Position numbers and translations under genes: made by a program. A stretch of 64,000 nucleotides of DNA from an archaeon SCG-AAA382B04 (GTDB taxonomy: Archaea; Halobacteriota; Methanonatronarchaeia; Methanonatronarchaeales; Methanonatronarchaeaceae), in NCBI GenBank assembly GCA_003034855.1, contig PZKD01000076.1, positions 1 to 64,000 on the forward strand, given 5' to 3'. Within the stretch, counting starts at the first letter, position 1; each line of letters starts with the position of its first letter. Below are positions 54,739 through 63,298 of this stretch, in pieces. Under the pieces are notes generated by a model. It had not been told where the DNA came from. It saw only the letters and a list, made by a program, of their open reading frames with translations, and ran no database searches.

Positions 54739-56049
54739 TTATCTCTTGAATTTTTTCATCATTTTCTCCATTGGGCCTCTTCTTCCTCGCATTTGTTTCA
54801 TTAATTTCTTCATCATTTTGTGGTATTCTAATAATTCTTTTACATCTTCTCGATTTGTTCCTGATCCTTTCACTATTCTTTGTATCCGGGAATCCCCTAT
54901 TATGTTGGGGTTTTCTAATTCCTCAGAGGTCATGCTATCCATGATTATTTTGTATTTTTCCATTTTTTCCTTGGTAACATCCATGGCGTCATCAGGTAAT
55001 TGTGCTCCTCCCATTGGGAGCATGTTCATCACTTTATTTAGTGGCCCCAGTTTGTTTATCGATTCTAATTGTTTGTAGACATCTTTTAGGGTTAGATCAC
55101 CTTTCATCATTGCTTCCATGTCCATTTCGTCTTCTTCTAATCGCTCTTCGGCTCTTTGGATTAGTTTTTCTAAGTCTCCCATTCCTAATAATCTTGAAAT
55201 AAATCCTTCTGGATCGAATTCTTCGAATTCTTCGGGTTTTTCTCCTGTCCCAAGAAACGCAATCTTTGTATTTGTTTCTGATACTGCCGTCAGGGCTCCT
55301 CCACCTTTGGCTGTTCCATCTATTTTTGTTATTATAACTCCATCGATTCCTACTGCTTTTTCAAAGGATTTTGCTTGTTCTTTCACTCCTTTACCTATGG
55401 AAGCATCTATCACGAGGTATTTATTTTCGGGAGAAACAGTTTTTTCTATTTCTTTCATTTCCTTAATTAACTCTTCTTCCAAGGAGTGCCTACCTGCGGT
55501 GTCTATTATTCTTATTTCTTGGTCATTTAATGTTTCTAAGCCATTTTTTATTACTGAAACTACATCATCAGCTTCTTCTTCTCCATAGAAAGGGATGGCT
55601 ACTTTTTGAGATAATGTTTTTAGTTGCTCATAAGCACCTGGTCTATATGTGTCTCCACAGATTAAACCAACTTTCATGCCTTTGTTTTTAAAATAATTAG
55701 CTAATTTTGAGGCTGTGGTTGTTTTACCTGAGCCTTGTAAGCCTAATAATAATATATCCTGGCTTTCGATTGGAGGGGCTCCACCTTCCCCTACTATTTT
55801 AACTAACTCCTCATAGACTATTTTTACAACATGTTCTCTAGGATTAGCTCCTTTTGGTTTTTTTTCTAGAGCTCTTTCTTTTATTTGATCTGTTAGGTTT
55901 TTTACTAATTTTACATCAACATCGGATTTCAAAAGTGATCTTTGGATGTCTCTAGTTAATTCATCAACAGCTTCTTCATCTATCCTTCCACTGCCGGCTA
56001 TTTTCCTAATACTCTTCTTTAGAGAATTTCCAAGTTTATCTAAAACCAT
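54739..56049 (-). CDS. srp54: signal recognition particle 54 kDa protein
   Basis: 436 residues. N domain, then G domain: LLLGLQGSGKTTTASKLANY (G1), RIIDTAGRHSLEEEL (DTAGRH) and ITKIDGTAKGGGAL. The M domain (LNKVMNMLPMGG, then DSRIQRIVKGSGTN with RMRxGSG-type) binds the SRP RNA. It ends with a Met-rich tail (MMKKLMKQMRGRRGPMEKMM). It lies 3 bases from ftsY. Confidence 0.97.
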   Translation of the reverse strand: MVLDKLGNSLKKSIRKIAGSGRIDEEAVDELTRDIQRSLLKSDVDVKLVKNLTDQIKERALEKKPKGANPREHVVKIVYEELVKIVGEGGAPPIESQDILLLGLQGSGKTTTASKLANYFKNKGMKVGLICGDTYRPGAYEQLKTLSQKVAIPFYGEEEADDVVSVIKNGLETLNDQEIRIIDTAGRHSLEEELIKEMKEIEKTVSPENKYLVIDASIGKGVKEQAKSFEKAVGIDGVIITKIDGTAKGGGALTAVSETNTKIAFLGTGEKPEEFEEFDPEGFISRLLGMGDLEKLIQRAEERLEEDEMDMEAMMKGDLTLKDVYKQLESINKLGPLNKVMNMLPMGGAQLPDDAMDVTKEKMEKYKIIMDSMTSEELENPNIIGDSRIQRIVKGSGTNREDVKELLEYHKMMKKLMKQMRGRRGPMEKMMKKFKR

Positions 56050-56052
56050 TTT

Positions 56053-57006
56053 TTATTCCTTAAATAGTTGATTTACAAACCATTCAGAATCAAATTTTTT
56101 AAGGTCAGAATAAGTTTGTCCTGTTCCAACAAATATTATGGGTTTTTGAACCTCGTAAGTTATAGATATAGCTGAGCCTCCACTAACATCGGCATCTATT
56201 TTTGTTAATACAACGGCATCTATGTTAACGGCTTTATGGAATTCTTTTGCTCTTTCAACGGCGTCACTTCCAGCAACTGCTTCATCTACAAAAATAACTA
56301 AATCTGGGTTGGTTACTCTCTTTATCTTCTTAATCTGATCCATTAGGTTTATATCGGTGTGCATTCTCCCAGCTGTATCCCCTAACACTACATCCTTGTT
56401 ATTGGCTTCTGCAAACTCTACTGCATCATAAATTACTGCAGCTGGATCTCCTCCTTTCTCATGTTTAATCACTTTTGTATCTAGACTTTCGCCATGTTCA
56501 GAGATTTGTTTAGTTGCTCCAGCTCTAAATGTATCTCCACATGCCAAAACAGTAGAATAATTATTTTCCATCAAATATTTTGATACCTTTGCTATGGTGG
56601 TTGTCTTTCCTACTCCATTTGTTCCCACAAAGAGAATGTTAATGGGTTTTTCTTTCGATTGGATATAAGAATCGAAATTGAATTGAAAATCGAATATCTT
56701 TAGAAGAGCATCCTTAAGTGCTTTTTCTACGATTTCTCCAACATCTTTTCTCCATTTTATTTCTTTTCCAACTAATTCCTCTTTCACTTCTTCGATTATT
56801 TTTTCTGCCACATCGTAATCTACATCACTCTCTACTAATCCTAGTTTTAATTCTGAAAGAGGCTTTTCTAAGTCTTCTTCTTCTAAAATGACTTTTCTTT
56901 CTTTAACAAATTTTTTTGCCTTTTCACCTAGAGAAGCTTTCTTTTTTGTTTTTTCTTCGACATCAGACTCAAATCCCCTAATTTTATTTCTCAACTTCTC
57001 AAACAT
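56053..57006 (-). CDS. ftsY: SRP receptor FtsY
   Basis: 317 residues from ATG 57006 ([13 protein letters not shown]); a GTG at 57015 would add three. [21 protein letters not shown] (G1), [15 protein letters not shown] (DTAGRM), [15 protein letters not shown] and [17 protein letters not shown] are the G motifs. The acidic N domain is short. It is the membrane receptor for SRP54. Often pfdA lies between L18a and ftsY; here it does not. Confidence 0.96.
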   Translation of the reverse strand: MFEKLRNKIRGFESDVEEKTKKKASLGEKAKKFVKERKVILEEEDLEKPLSELKLGLVESDVDYDVAEKIIEEVKEELVGKEIKWRKDVGEIVEKALKDALLKIFDFQFNFDSYIQSKEKPINILFVGTNGVGKTTTIAKVSKYLMENNYSTVLACGDTFRAGATKQISEHGESLDTKVIKHEKGGDPAAVIYDAVEFAEANNKDVVLGDTAGRMHTDINLMDQIKKIKRVTNPDLVIFVDEAVAGSDAVERAKEFHKAVNIDAVVLTKIDADVSGGSAISITYEVQKPIIFVGTGQTYSDLKKFDSEWFVNQLFKE

Positions 57007-57060
57007 CAAGACCACTAAAAAGATTTAGTTAAAAAATAGATTGCTTAAATTATTAAAACT

Positions 57061-57237
57061 TTAAGCTTTTTTAATATCTTTTATTTCAATATCTCTTCTT
57101 TTTACTCTATGTTTGCTTCCTATTATTGAATAGACTTTTTCTTTGGCAAACTCCTTGTTTTTTGCTTCTACTTCCTTCCTAAATTTTTGATGACTAGTTT
57201 TTCCCATCTTAAAGTATCCTTTTATCTCAAATTTCAT
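57061..57237 (-). CDS. rpl18a: ribosomal protein L18a (LX)
   Basis: 58 residues (MKFEIKGYFKMGKTSHQKFRK at the start). KVYSIIGSKHRVKRRDIEIKD matches LX/L18a. Its ATG overlaps the aIF6 stop by 4 bases. Short and basic, it binds the large subunit. Confidence 0.95.
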   Translation of the reverse strand: MKFEIKGYFKMGKTSHQKFRKEVEAKNKEFAKEKVYSIIGSKHRVKRRDIEIKDIKKA

Positions 57238-57911
57238 TCTTCTTCACCTTCCACAAACAATGTGTTTTCGATTCTACCTAATTCATGTCCAGTTGTTCTC
57301 GTTCCTATTATAAATCCCTTATCGTTAGCTACTGCTCCACTACCTACTAAAGGGCTTCCGTAGTTTACCGTTCCTACTTCTATTGGTATTTCTAAAAAAT
57401 CCTCTATTTTCTTAATTTTTTTGTCTGATGTTTTTGGGTGTAACAAGGCTCCATTATTGTTTATTATAGCTGCTGCACCTACATTTTTAACTCCAGAGAT
57501 AGAGGTTGACATTATGTCAACATTTAAGGTGTTTTTTATTTTTTGTTTGTCTTCTTTTTTTAAGTCAGGATGAACTAACGCTTTTTTGTTGTTGGAAACC
57601 ACTAAGTTACCTGATGCGTTCATATTTCCGGATATGAAGTCTAAATCTAGGTTTGTTTTGCTTATTTCTTCTATTTCATCGTCATTAATCATTCCTGAGA
57701 CTATTATGCCTTTTGAGTTCATTTCTACTAGTGAGCCTAGTAGTGAGCTGTCTTCGACAGTGCTAGATATCACTTCGACATCTAGAGTGTTGGAGATAAC
57801 TTTTTTGATTTTTGCTTCCAGCTCTCTTGGAACTATTGCATAATCTTGAGAAGAGCTTATATAAACACCTAGGTCTTGATTTCCGAAAAATTCTAATCTT
57901 TCAAATTTCAT
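57234..57911 (-). CDS. eif6: translation initiation factor aIF6
   Basis: 225 residues, a five-fold repeat (pentein) protein. Repeat signatures such as GVYISSSQDYAIVPRELE, GNLVVSNNKKALVHPDL, GAAAIINNNGALLHPKTS and GSGAVANDKGFIIGTRTTGHE show the repeated beta-alpha units. It keeps the 50S subunit from joining the 30S. It is 1 base from L31e and overlaps L18a. Confidence 0.96.
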   Translation of the reverse strand: MKFERLEFFGNQDLGVYISSSQDYAIVPRELEAKIKKVISNTLDVEVISSTVEDSSLLGSLVEMNSKGIIVSGMINDDEIEEISKTNLDLDFISGNMNASGNLVVSNNKKALVHPDLKKEDKQKIKNTLNVDIMSTSISGVKNVGAAAIINNNGALLHPKTSDKKIKKIEDFLEIPIEVGTVNYGSPLVGSGAVANDKGFIIGTRTTGHELGRIENTLFVEGEEE

Positions 57912-57912
57912 A

Positions 57913-58170
57913 TTAGTCCTCAGCTATCTCTGCTTCAACTACTCCGTCTTCAAATCTTCTGGCTCTTACCCTTATCTCGTTTGGAGGGTTTTCTATTCCT
58001 CTCTCCCAGATTTTCTCATTAATAGAGTTATCAAGATAGATATTTTCTTCTGATGAATTGAGATGTTTTTTTAATTCAACTTTTGTTTTATTAATAGCTT
58101 TTTTTGCCCTTAACCTTCTTGAAGTTTCTTTAACTCCGTTTAAAGGTATTTTTATTAATTTTTCTTCCAT
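57913..58170 (-). CDS. rpl31e: ribosomal protein L31e
   Basis: 85 residues. IPLNGVKETSRRLRAKKAINK near the N-terminus and EKIWERGIENPPNEIRVRARR are the L31e hallmarks. It lies near the exit tunnel of the large subunit. It is between L39e (8 bases) and aIF6. Confidence 0.96.
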   Translation of the reverse strand: MEEKLIKIPLNGVKETSRRLRAKKAINKTKVELKKHLNSSEENIYLDNSINEKIWERGIENPPNEIRVRARRFEDGVVEAEIAED

Positions 58171-58178
58171 TATTTCAC

Positions 58179-58331
58179 CTATTCGCCTGTATCATGTCTT
58201 CTCCAATTTCTTCTTTTTGGATGGTTGGTAACTTCTCTATTGGTCTTCATCATCACCCAAGCTGGAACTCTCCGATTTTGTTTTGTTTTCTTCGCTAATC
58301 TCTTCTTTTTGCCTTTAGTCTTTTTTCCCAT
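58179..58331 (-). CDS. rpl39e: ribosomal protein L39e
   Basis: A 50-residue basic protein ([20 protein letters not shown] at the start) with [20 protein letters not shown] and [11 protein letters not shown], the exit-tunnel protein L39e. It ends 8 bases before L31e and starts 6 bases after the PDCD5 gene end. Confidence 0.96.
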   Translation of the reverse strand: MGKKTKGKKKRLAKKTKQNRRVPAWVMMKTNREVTNHPKRRNWRRHDTGE

Positions 58332-58337
58332 AGTTTC

Positions 58338-58667
58338 TCACCTTCTTTTTATATTAATATCCTTACTATCAGATTGAGCTTTTTTAAGAATTTTTTTGAA
58401 CTGATCATCATCTATCTTTCCTTGGATACTTCCTTTTTGTGCCAAAAGGATTAGTTGTTGTTCTATAGATTCCACAAACTCTGGTTTAGCCATTCTTAGG
58501 TTAGATAATCTCTGTCTTGCCTCTGAAGTCATAATCTTTTTTAATAACTTCTTTTTTTGAGCTTCTTGTTGTTGTTTTCTCTGCTCTAACTCTTCTTGAC
58601 TTCCTTTTTTTTCTTTCAATTCTTCAAGTTTCTTTTGCCTAATTTCCTCTATATCGTCTTCACTCAA
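58338..58667 (-). CDS. PDCD5-family DNA-binding protein
   Basis: 109 residues from TTG 58667 ([21 protein letters not shown]); a GTG at 58676 is an alternative. The triple-helix core [20 protein letters not shown] and [20 protein letters not shown] is the PDCD5 signature. The role is uncertain; it is a nucleic-acid-binding protein often beside S19e. An N-terminal Gln/Lys-rich stretch is coiled-coil. Confidence 0.9.
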   Translation of the reverse strand: MSEDDIEEIRQKKLEELKEKKGSQEELEQRKQQQEAQKKKLLKKIMTSEARQRLSNLRMAKPEFVESIEQQLILLAQKGSIQGKIDDDQFKKILKKAQSDSKDINIKRR

Positions 58668-58684
58668 CAAAACCACCTACCAAA

Positions 58685-59137
58685 TCAATATTTTTTTAAT
58701 TCTTCTTTTTCTTTTTCTAATTCACTTTTCAATTCTGAAGCTATGGAATCTAAAAAACTTTTACCTTCTGCGGTTATCTTCCTACCTTCTGGAGTAGACT
58801 CAACAAATCCCGCTTCTTCAAGTTGCTGTAATCCTTTTCTTATTATCTTACCAGAGCCCTTCTCTGATCTTTCAGGTGAACTTCCTGTTTTGTCCTTAGA
58901 GCCATAATATTTTCTAAGTCTTTCAACACCTATTGGTTGCTTTGTATAAACCTTTCTTAATAAAGCTGCTGTTCTAGTATACCACCAATTTTGTTGTGTT
59001 GGTGCTCTTTCCTTATTTGCAGCTGTCTTCACAAATTTTGCCCACTCAGGCATTTCTATTTCATCTATTTCTTTCAATAACCTCTCAGATGTCTCTTCTA
59101 TTAATTTGTTTGCTGGAACGTCATATGCTGTTGCCAT
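58685..59137 (-). CDS. rps19e: ribosomal protein S19e
   Basis: 150 residues. [17 protein letters not shown], then [20 protein letters not shown] and [20 protein letters not shown] are the S19e signatures. Small-subunit winged-helix protein. It is the first gene of the S19e-PDCD5-L39e-L31e-aIF6-L18a-ftsY-srp54 run. Confidence 0.96.
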   Translation of the reverse strand: MATAYDVPANKLIEETSERLLKEIDEIEMPEWAKFVKTAANKERAPTQQNWWYTRTAALLRKVYTKQPIGVERLRKYYGSKDKTGSSPERSEKGSGKIIRKGLQQLEEAGFVESTPEGRKITAEGKSFLDSIASELKSELEKEKEELKKY

Positions 59138-59222
59138 AATTTTTACCTCAATTAGAGCTGATGATTAAAAAATGAATAATGCAATCCTTTTATTCTAACC
59201 TCATGCTTATAATATTTGCCCA

Positions 59223-59867
59223 TTATCTAATTTGTCTTAGTAATTTCTTAGGATTCTTGTCAACAACTTCTTTTGCCTTACCCTCTGATAAACCTGCTCC
59301 CATTGCAATTTTTATCGCTCTCTCCCGGGATATTAGATCACTTGGAGAATGAGAATCAGTGTTCACCAATAGTCGGGCATCATTTTTATCAGCTAAATTT
59401 GCTAAATGGCCATTTGTATAACAATGGCCTCTCCTAGAGGTTAGTTCCAAAAAAACATTATTTTGAGCGGCTTTTTTTACATTTTCTTCTTTAATGAGGC
59501 CTGGATGTGCTAAGATATCTACTTCCTCATTTCTAACTGCCTTCTTATTTGTTCCTTTTGGAACAGGTTCAACAATAGATTCTCCATGAAGTATGATGAT
59601 TTCAGCTCCTTGCTCTTTGACTTCTTTTACTAAAGAGTTGATTTCTTTTGGAGCTACATGAGTGATCTCAGCTCCTACTAAAACCTCAATATCTTTGAAT
59701 TTGTTCTTTATCTCCTTTATCTTCTGTATATCCTCAATATTTGTATGGTCTATATGGTCAGTAATTGCAATTGCTTCATAACCCAAATCCTTACATCTTG
59801 CTACAATCTCAGAGGGTAATAACTCACCGTCAGAAAATAAAGAGTGTAAATGGAAATCTATTCTCAT
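59223..59867 (-). CDS. PHP-family phosphoesterase
   Basis: 214 residues. Metal-ligand motifs are DFHLHSLFSDGE (HxH), ITDHIDH (DH), GAEITHV (Glu), DILAHPGLI and NTDSHSP. Similar archaeal proteins are histidinol-phosphatase-like or DNA-polymerase-X PHP relatives. The substrate is uncertain. It starts 9 bases after the ferredoxin gene stop on the same strand. Confidence 0.88.
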   Translation of the reverse strand: MRIDFHLHSLFSDGELLPSEIVARCKDLGYEAIAITDHIDHTNIEDIQKIKEIKNKFKDIEVLVGAEITHVAPKEINSLVKEVKEQGAEIIILHGESIVEPVPKGTNKKAVRNEEVDILAHPGLIKEENVKKAAQNNVFLELTSRRGHCYTNGHLANLADKNDARLLVNTDSHSPSDLISRERAIKIAMGAGLSEGKAKEVVDKNPKKLLRQIR

Positions 59868-59876
59868 ACTCTACTC

Positions 59877-60062
59877 TTATTCCCATTCTATTGCATCAAC
59901 AGGACAATTATCTATCGCCTTTTGGATATCAGGTTCCTCTGCTCCTTCAGGATCTTTAACATGAGATTTTCCATCATCACCCATTTCAAAAACTTCTGGA
60001 ACCATACCTACACAAATAGCATGTCCTTCACAAACCTCCTGATCAACAACTGGTTTTTTCAT
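59877..60062 (-). CDS. ferredoxin with CxxHxxC motif
   Basis: 61 residues. The single cluster site is CEGHAIC (Cys-x2-His-x2-Cys, from residue 11) with a later CP in NCPVDAIEWE. The second position of the usual CxxCxxC is His, as in the [3Fe-4S] ferredoxins of the P450 redox type (Fer4_13-like). The cluster could be [3Fe-4S] or a His-ligated [4Fe-4S]. The PHP gene follows; no obvious redox partner is adjacent. Confidence 0.88.
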   Translation of the reverse strand: MKKPVVDQEVCEGHAICVGMVPEVFEMGDDGKSHVKDPEGAEEPDIQKAIDNCPVDAIEWE

Positions 60063-60103
60063 TAATTTAACCTCCTTTATCTAATCTTATCATTCCATTA
60101 ATT

Positions 60104-60604
60104 TTATAGTTTTTTATCTTCTATTTCTTTTTTCAACTCATTATAACTAGATTCTATGCTCTGAGAAATCACTCTGGTATTTGATATTACAGGCATGAAA
60201 TTATTGTCCCCTTCCCATCGAGGAACTATATGGGTATGGACATGGTCATCGATTCCCGCTCCTGCAGTTCTTCCCAAATTAATTCCTATATTAAACCCAT
60301 CGGGATCAAAAACTTCTTTAGCTGCTTCTAAAAACTTTGAGAGCAGTTCGTGCTTTTCTAATACCTCTTCTTTTTCTAGTTTTGAATAATTGGATTCGTG
60401 TCGGTAAGGAACCACCATCGCATGTCCAGGATTATAGGGGTACTTATTTAGGATTATGAAATTGTGATCTCCTCGTTTGAGAATTAAATTTTCTTCATCA
60501 TTGTCCTCTTCTGGTTTTTCACAAAAGATACATTCATTATCTCCCTCTCTTACCTTTTTAACGTATGCAACTCTCCATGGTGCAAAGAGTTTTTGTTTCT
60601 TCAT
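60104..60604 (-). CDS. HIT-family nucleotide hydrolase/transferase
   Basis: 166 residues from ATG 60604; a TTG at 60631 would add nine. Catalytic motif is [12 protein letters not shown] (His-x-His-x-His). A Cys pair near the N-terminus ([10 protein letters not shown]) suggests the zinc-binding branch related to galactose-1-phosphate uridylyltransferase/Ap4A hydrolases. The partner nucleotide is unknown. It diverges from ftr. Confidence 0.92.
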   Translation of the reverse strand: MKKQKLFAPWRVAYVKKVREGDNECIFCEKPEEDNDEENLILKRGDHNFIILNKYPYNPGHAMVVPYRHESNYSKLEKEEVLEKHELLSKFLEAAKEVFDPDGFNIGINLGRTAGAGIDDHVHTHIVPRWEGDNNFMPVISNTRVISQSIESSYNELKKEIEDKKL

Positions 60605-60644
60605 AGAAGGTGTTATTAATCTTGAGTGCAATATTTTTTTCTGA

Positions 60645-61535
60645 ATGTTTAAGGTTAATGAAGTTCCTATTGAAGATACCTATTGCGAAGCCTTTGAGGG
60701 TGTTTTCACCAGAGTTCTTCTAACTGCTAAGAACTCGAAGAGGTTAAAGAAATCAGCCCAAGGTTCTACAGCCTTACCTCTAACTGTTTTTGATGAATCA
60801 GAAACTGGGGTTGAATCCTATTTAGATAGTGATCTAACACCTGATGATAGATATGGAGCTATTTTACAGTTCTGGGTCAATAAGAAAAGTGGAAAAGAGA
60901 AATTAGAAGAAGAATTTGCCAAAAGGGTTAGACAGGGTATATTAGTTGTTCCCGGAACGCGTGTTTTTAATTGGAATGATTTTAAGGATAAATTTGGAAC
61001 ATTAAAAAAAATTGGCCATTGTGGAGATGGATATGAGTGGATTGAAGAAAGATTTGGAAGACAGGTTATCAATATACCTATTATGATGGGTGAATTTTTG
61101 GTTGAAGAAAAAATTGGTTATGATGTAGGTGTGATGGGAGGAAATGTCTGGTTTTATTGTGATAGCTATGATTCTGGAATTAGAGCTGGAGAAGCTTTTC
61201 TAGATTCAACAAAAGATGTAGAAGGTGTAGTAACTCCTTTTGATATATGTTCTGCTGGTTCAAAAGTTGAGACAAATTATCCTGAAATTGGCCCAACTAC
61301 AAACCATCCTTACTGTCCTACTCTCAAAGATAAGATAGATAGCTCTAAGGTTCCTGAGGGGGTTAAGAGCATTCCTGAAGTAGTAATAAATGGCAGAAAC
61401 GAAAAAAGTGTTAAAAAAGCTATGAAAGAAGGAATAAAATCTGCAACATCTGTTGATGGGGTTATTAAAATAGGTGCAGGTAACTTTGGTGGAAATCTAG
61501 GTCGATATAAGATCTATCTCAAAAACCTCTTCTAA
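60645..61535 (+). CDS. ftr: formylmethanofuran:tetrahydromethanopterin formyltransferase
   Basis: 296 residues. [21 protein letters not shown] at the N-terminus, [41 protein letters not shown] and [22 protein letters not shown] are the Ftr signatures. The soluble enzyme transfers the formyl group from formylmethanofuran to tetrahydromethanopterin. The length fits. Together with mptD it shows the methanofuran/methanopterin C1 path. A single gene here; no fwd/mch neighbours appear in the window. Confidence 0.96.
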   Translation: MFKVNEVPIEDTYCEAFEGVFTRVLLTAKNSKRLKKSAQGSTALPLTVFDESETGVESYLDSDLTPDDRYGAILQFWVNKKSGKEKLEEEFAKRVRQGILVVPGTRVFNWNDFKDKFGTLKKIGHCGDGYEWIEERFGRQVINIPIMMGEFLVEEKIGYDVGVMGGNVWFYCDSYDSGIRAGEAFLDSTKDVEGVVTPFDICSAGSKVETNYPEIGPTTNHPYCPTLKDKIDSSKVPEGVKSIPEVVINGRNEKSVKKAMKEGIKSATSVDGVIKIGAGNFGGNLGRYKIYLKNLF

Positions 61536-61638
61536 AAGAATTGCTAAATAATCAATCGGTTTTTTAGAGATCGTTATTATAATCTCTTATTGCTTATTTG
61601 ATTATTTTAGTGAGATAGGGGAGGTTTTAGAGGTGGAA

Positions 61639-62760
61639 TTAGGGCTTGGTTAACTCAGACAATTCTTTAACGACTTCTTTTAGGTCATTGTTTTTTTCAT
61701 ATATCTCTTTTTGTCTATCTGCTCCTGTATATCTTTCTTTAGCCATGTTTTTTATTTTATCTATTTCTTTTTCTATCCCCAACTCTTCAACCGGTTCTTC
61801 TATAAAATCCAACATTTCTACAATCTCGTTTTGTATATCAATTTCAAATGCTTCCCCTCCCTCTCTCTTTATAAATGACCCATCCAAACCATCTCTAAGT
61901 GCTCTCCACCTATTTTCTTTAATACTCTCTTGGTCAAGTTTAAATGGAAGATTCATGTTATCATTTTCGTAGATTTTTGTGATCTTATATACCAGTGCTT
62001 GAGTTAAAGCTGCAATTGCTATTGATTCTTCCACTTTGGTGGGTAAATCTGCTATTCTTACTTCGATGGTTCCTAAGTCTGCTCTTGGTCTAACATCCCA
62101 CCAAATCATTGTTACATCCTCTATACTTCCTCCTTCTATTAGCCTCTGTTCAACATTTTTGTATTCCCCCCAGCTCTCGAAATGCATTGGTAGCCCTGTT
62201 CTTGGTAAAGAATCAAAAATTCTTATTCTCGTTGATTTTAATCCGGTTTCCTCTCCTTGCCAAAATGGTGAATTAGTTGATAGAGCTAATATATGTGGAA
62301 GAAAGTTCTTAATTACGTTTGTTACATAAATTGCTTTTTCTTTTGACTCCACCCCTACATGAACATGCTGTCCAAAAATTAGTTCTCTCTTACCTGTCCA
62401 TCTTAAGTCTTCAAGAACTTTTTTATATCTCTTTTTTTCAGTAACATCTTGTTCATCCCATCTAGCAAAAGGGTGTGTCCCAGAAGCGGCTAATTTGTAT
62501 CCTTTCTCTTCACAGTAATCAAATAATTCATTTCTAAGTTTGGTAACATTTTGCTCAGCTTCTTCTATGTCTTCGCAGACGTCTGTTGCTATTTCAAGAA
62601 CTGATTGAAAAAGTTCGGTTCTCAAGTTGTCTTTTATAGATTCCACTTTACTCAACATCTCATCGGCTCTAGATCTCAAACCCCAATTCTCTGTATCAAC
62701 TATCTGGAATTCCTCTTCAATTCCTATGCTAAAGGGTTCGGATTCACCAAATTCAGTCAT
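61639..62760 (-). CDS. glutamate-cysteine ligase-like (GCS2/YbdK family) carboxylate-amine ligase
   Basis: 373 residues from ATG 62760 (a TTG at 62772 would add four). [20 protein letters not shown] is the GCS2 N-terminal signature, [19 protein letters not shown] has the conserved His/Val, and [19 protein letters not shown] is the substrate/metal block. Family members form gamma-glutamylcysteine or other gamma-glutamyl amides. Haloarchaea use such an enzyme, but the product here is unknown. It converges on ftr. Confidence 0.9.
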   Translation of the reverse strand: MTEFGESEPFSIGIEEEFQIVDTENWGLRSRADEMLSKVESIKDNLRTELFQSVLEIATDVCEDIEEAEQNVTKLRNELFDYCEEKGYKLAASGTHPFARWDEQDVTEKKRYKKVLEDLRWTGKRELIFGQHVHVGVESKEKAIYVTNVIKNFLPHILALSTNSPFWQGEETGLKSTRIRIFDSLPRTGLPMHFESWGEYKNVEQRLIEGGSIEDVTMIWWDVRPRADLGTIEVRIADLPTKVEESIAIAALTQALVYKITKIYENDNMNLPFKLDQESIKENRWRALRDGLDGSFIKREGGEAFEIDIQNEIVEMLDFIEEPVEELGIEKEIDKIKNMAKERYTGADRQKEIYEKNNDLKEVVKELSELTKP

Positions 62761-62921
62761 GATACAAACCAAAGTTGTGTTTTTTGCTATTTTCCTGATA
62801 TATCATAAAAATAGTTTTTTTATTATCGATTTTGTGGTGTTTTTTCACGCTGTTCTTCTCCCTATTAATCTATGCGATATTTTTTTCTTCCTTTTTTTTC
62901 TTAAAAGTTTCCCTAGATTCA

Positions 62922-63221
62922 TCAAGCTCGCCTAAACCCTAAGTAAAAGCCGGCAACAAATCCTCCACCCATTGGTAAAAAACCTGAAAGGCTTGGGATT
63001 ATTCCCGTTGTTTCAAATTCAAATGGAACTGCATTACCTATATTTTGTTGATTTATCTCTATCACTCCTCTTTGCTGAAGGTATACAAGACTGCCAAAAT
63101 ATACTCCCGCTAAAATTAGAAAAACCTTAAGAATTAATTTAGCGGCATAACCAGAAATAAAACCGACGACTGCTCCAACTCCCATATCAAATATCAAACT
63201 GGCTATTTGAAATTCTGCCAT
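62922..63221 (-). CDS. FUN14-family membrane protein
   Basis: 99 residues. The glycine-rich N-terminal half (DMGVGAVVGFISGYAAKLILK, a membrane span) and C-terminal LPMGGGFVAGFYLGFRRA are the FUN14 pattern. Function is unknown in archaea. Located alone between the GCS2-type gene (161 bases) and the divergent DUF89 gene. Confidence 0.75.
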   Translation of the reverse strand: MAEFQIASLIFDMGVGAVVGFISGYAAKLILKVFLILAGVYFGSLVYLQQRGVIEINQQNIGNAVPFEFETTGIIPSLSGFLPMGGGFVAGFYLGFRRA

Positions 63222-63298
63222 ATGTATTTTATGGAGATGTTTGTATAGTTAAAACTTTCGAAACATTTTTAGCGATTTCAAATGATTTAAAAAGAAAT

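Noticed and set aside
59155-59175. A C/D-box sRNA hinted by CTGATGATT
   Set aside because: No matching D box or k-turn partner was found nearby, so the C-box-like sequence is probably chance.
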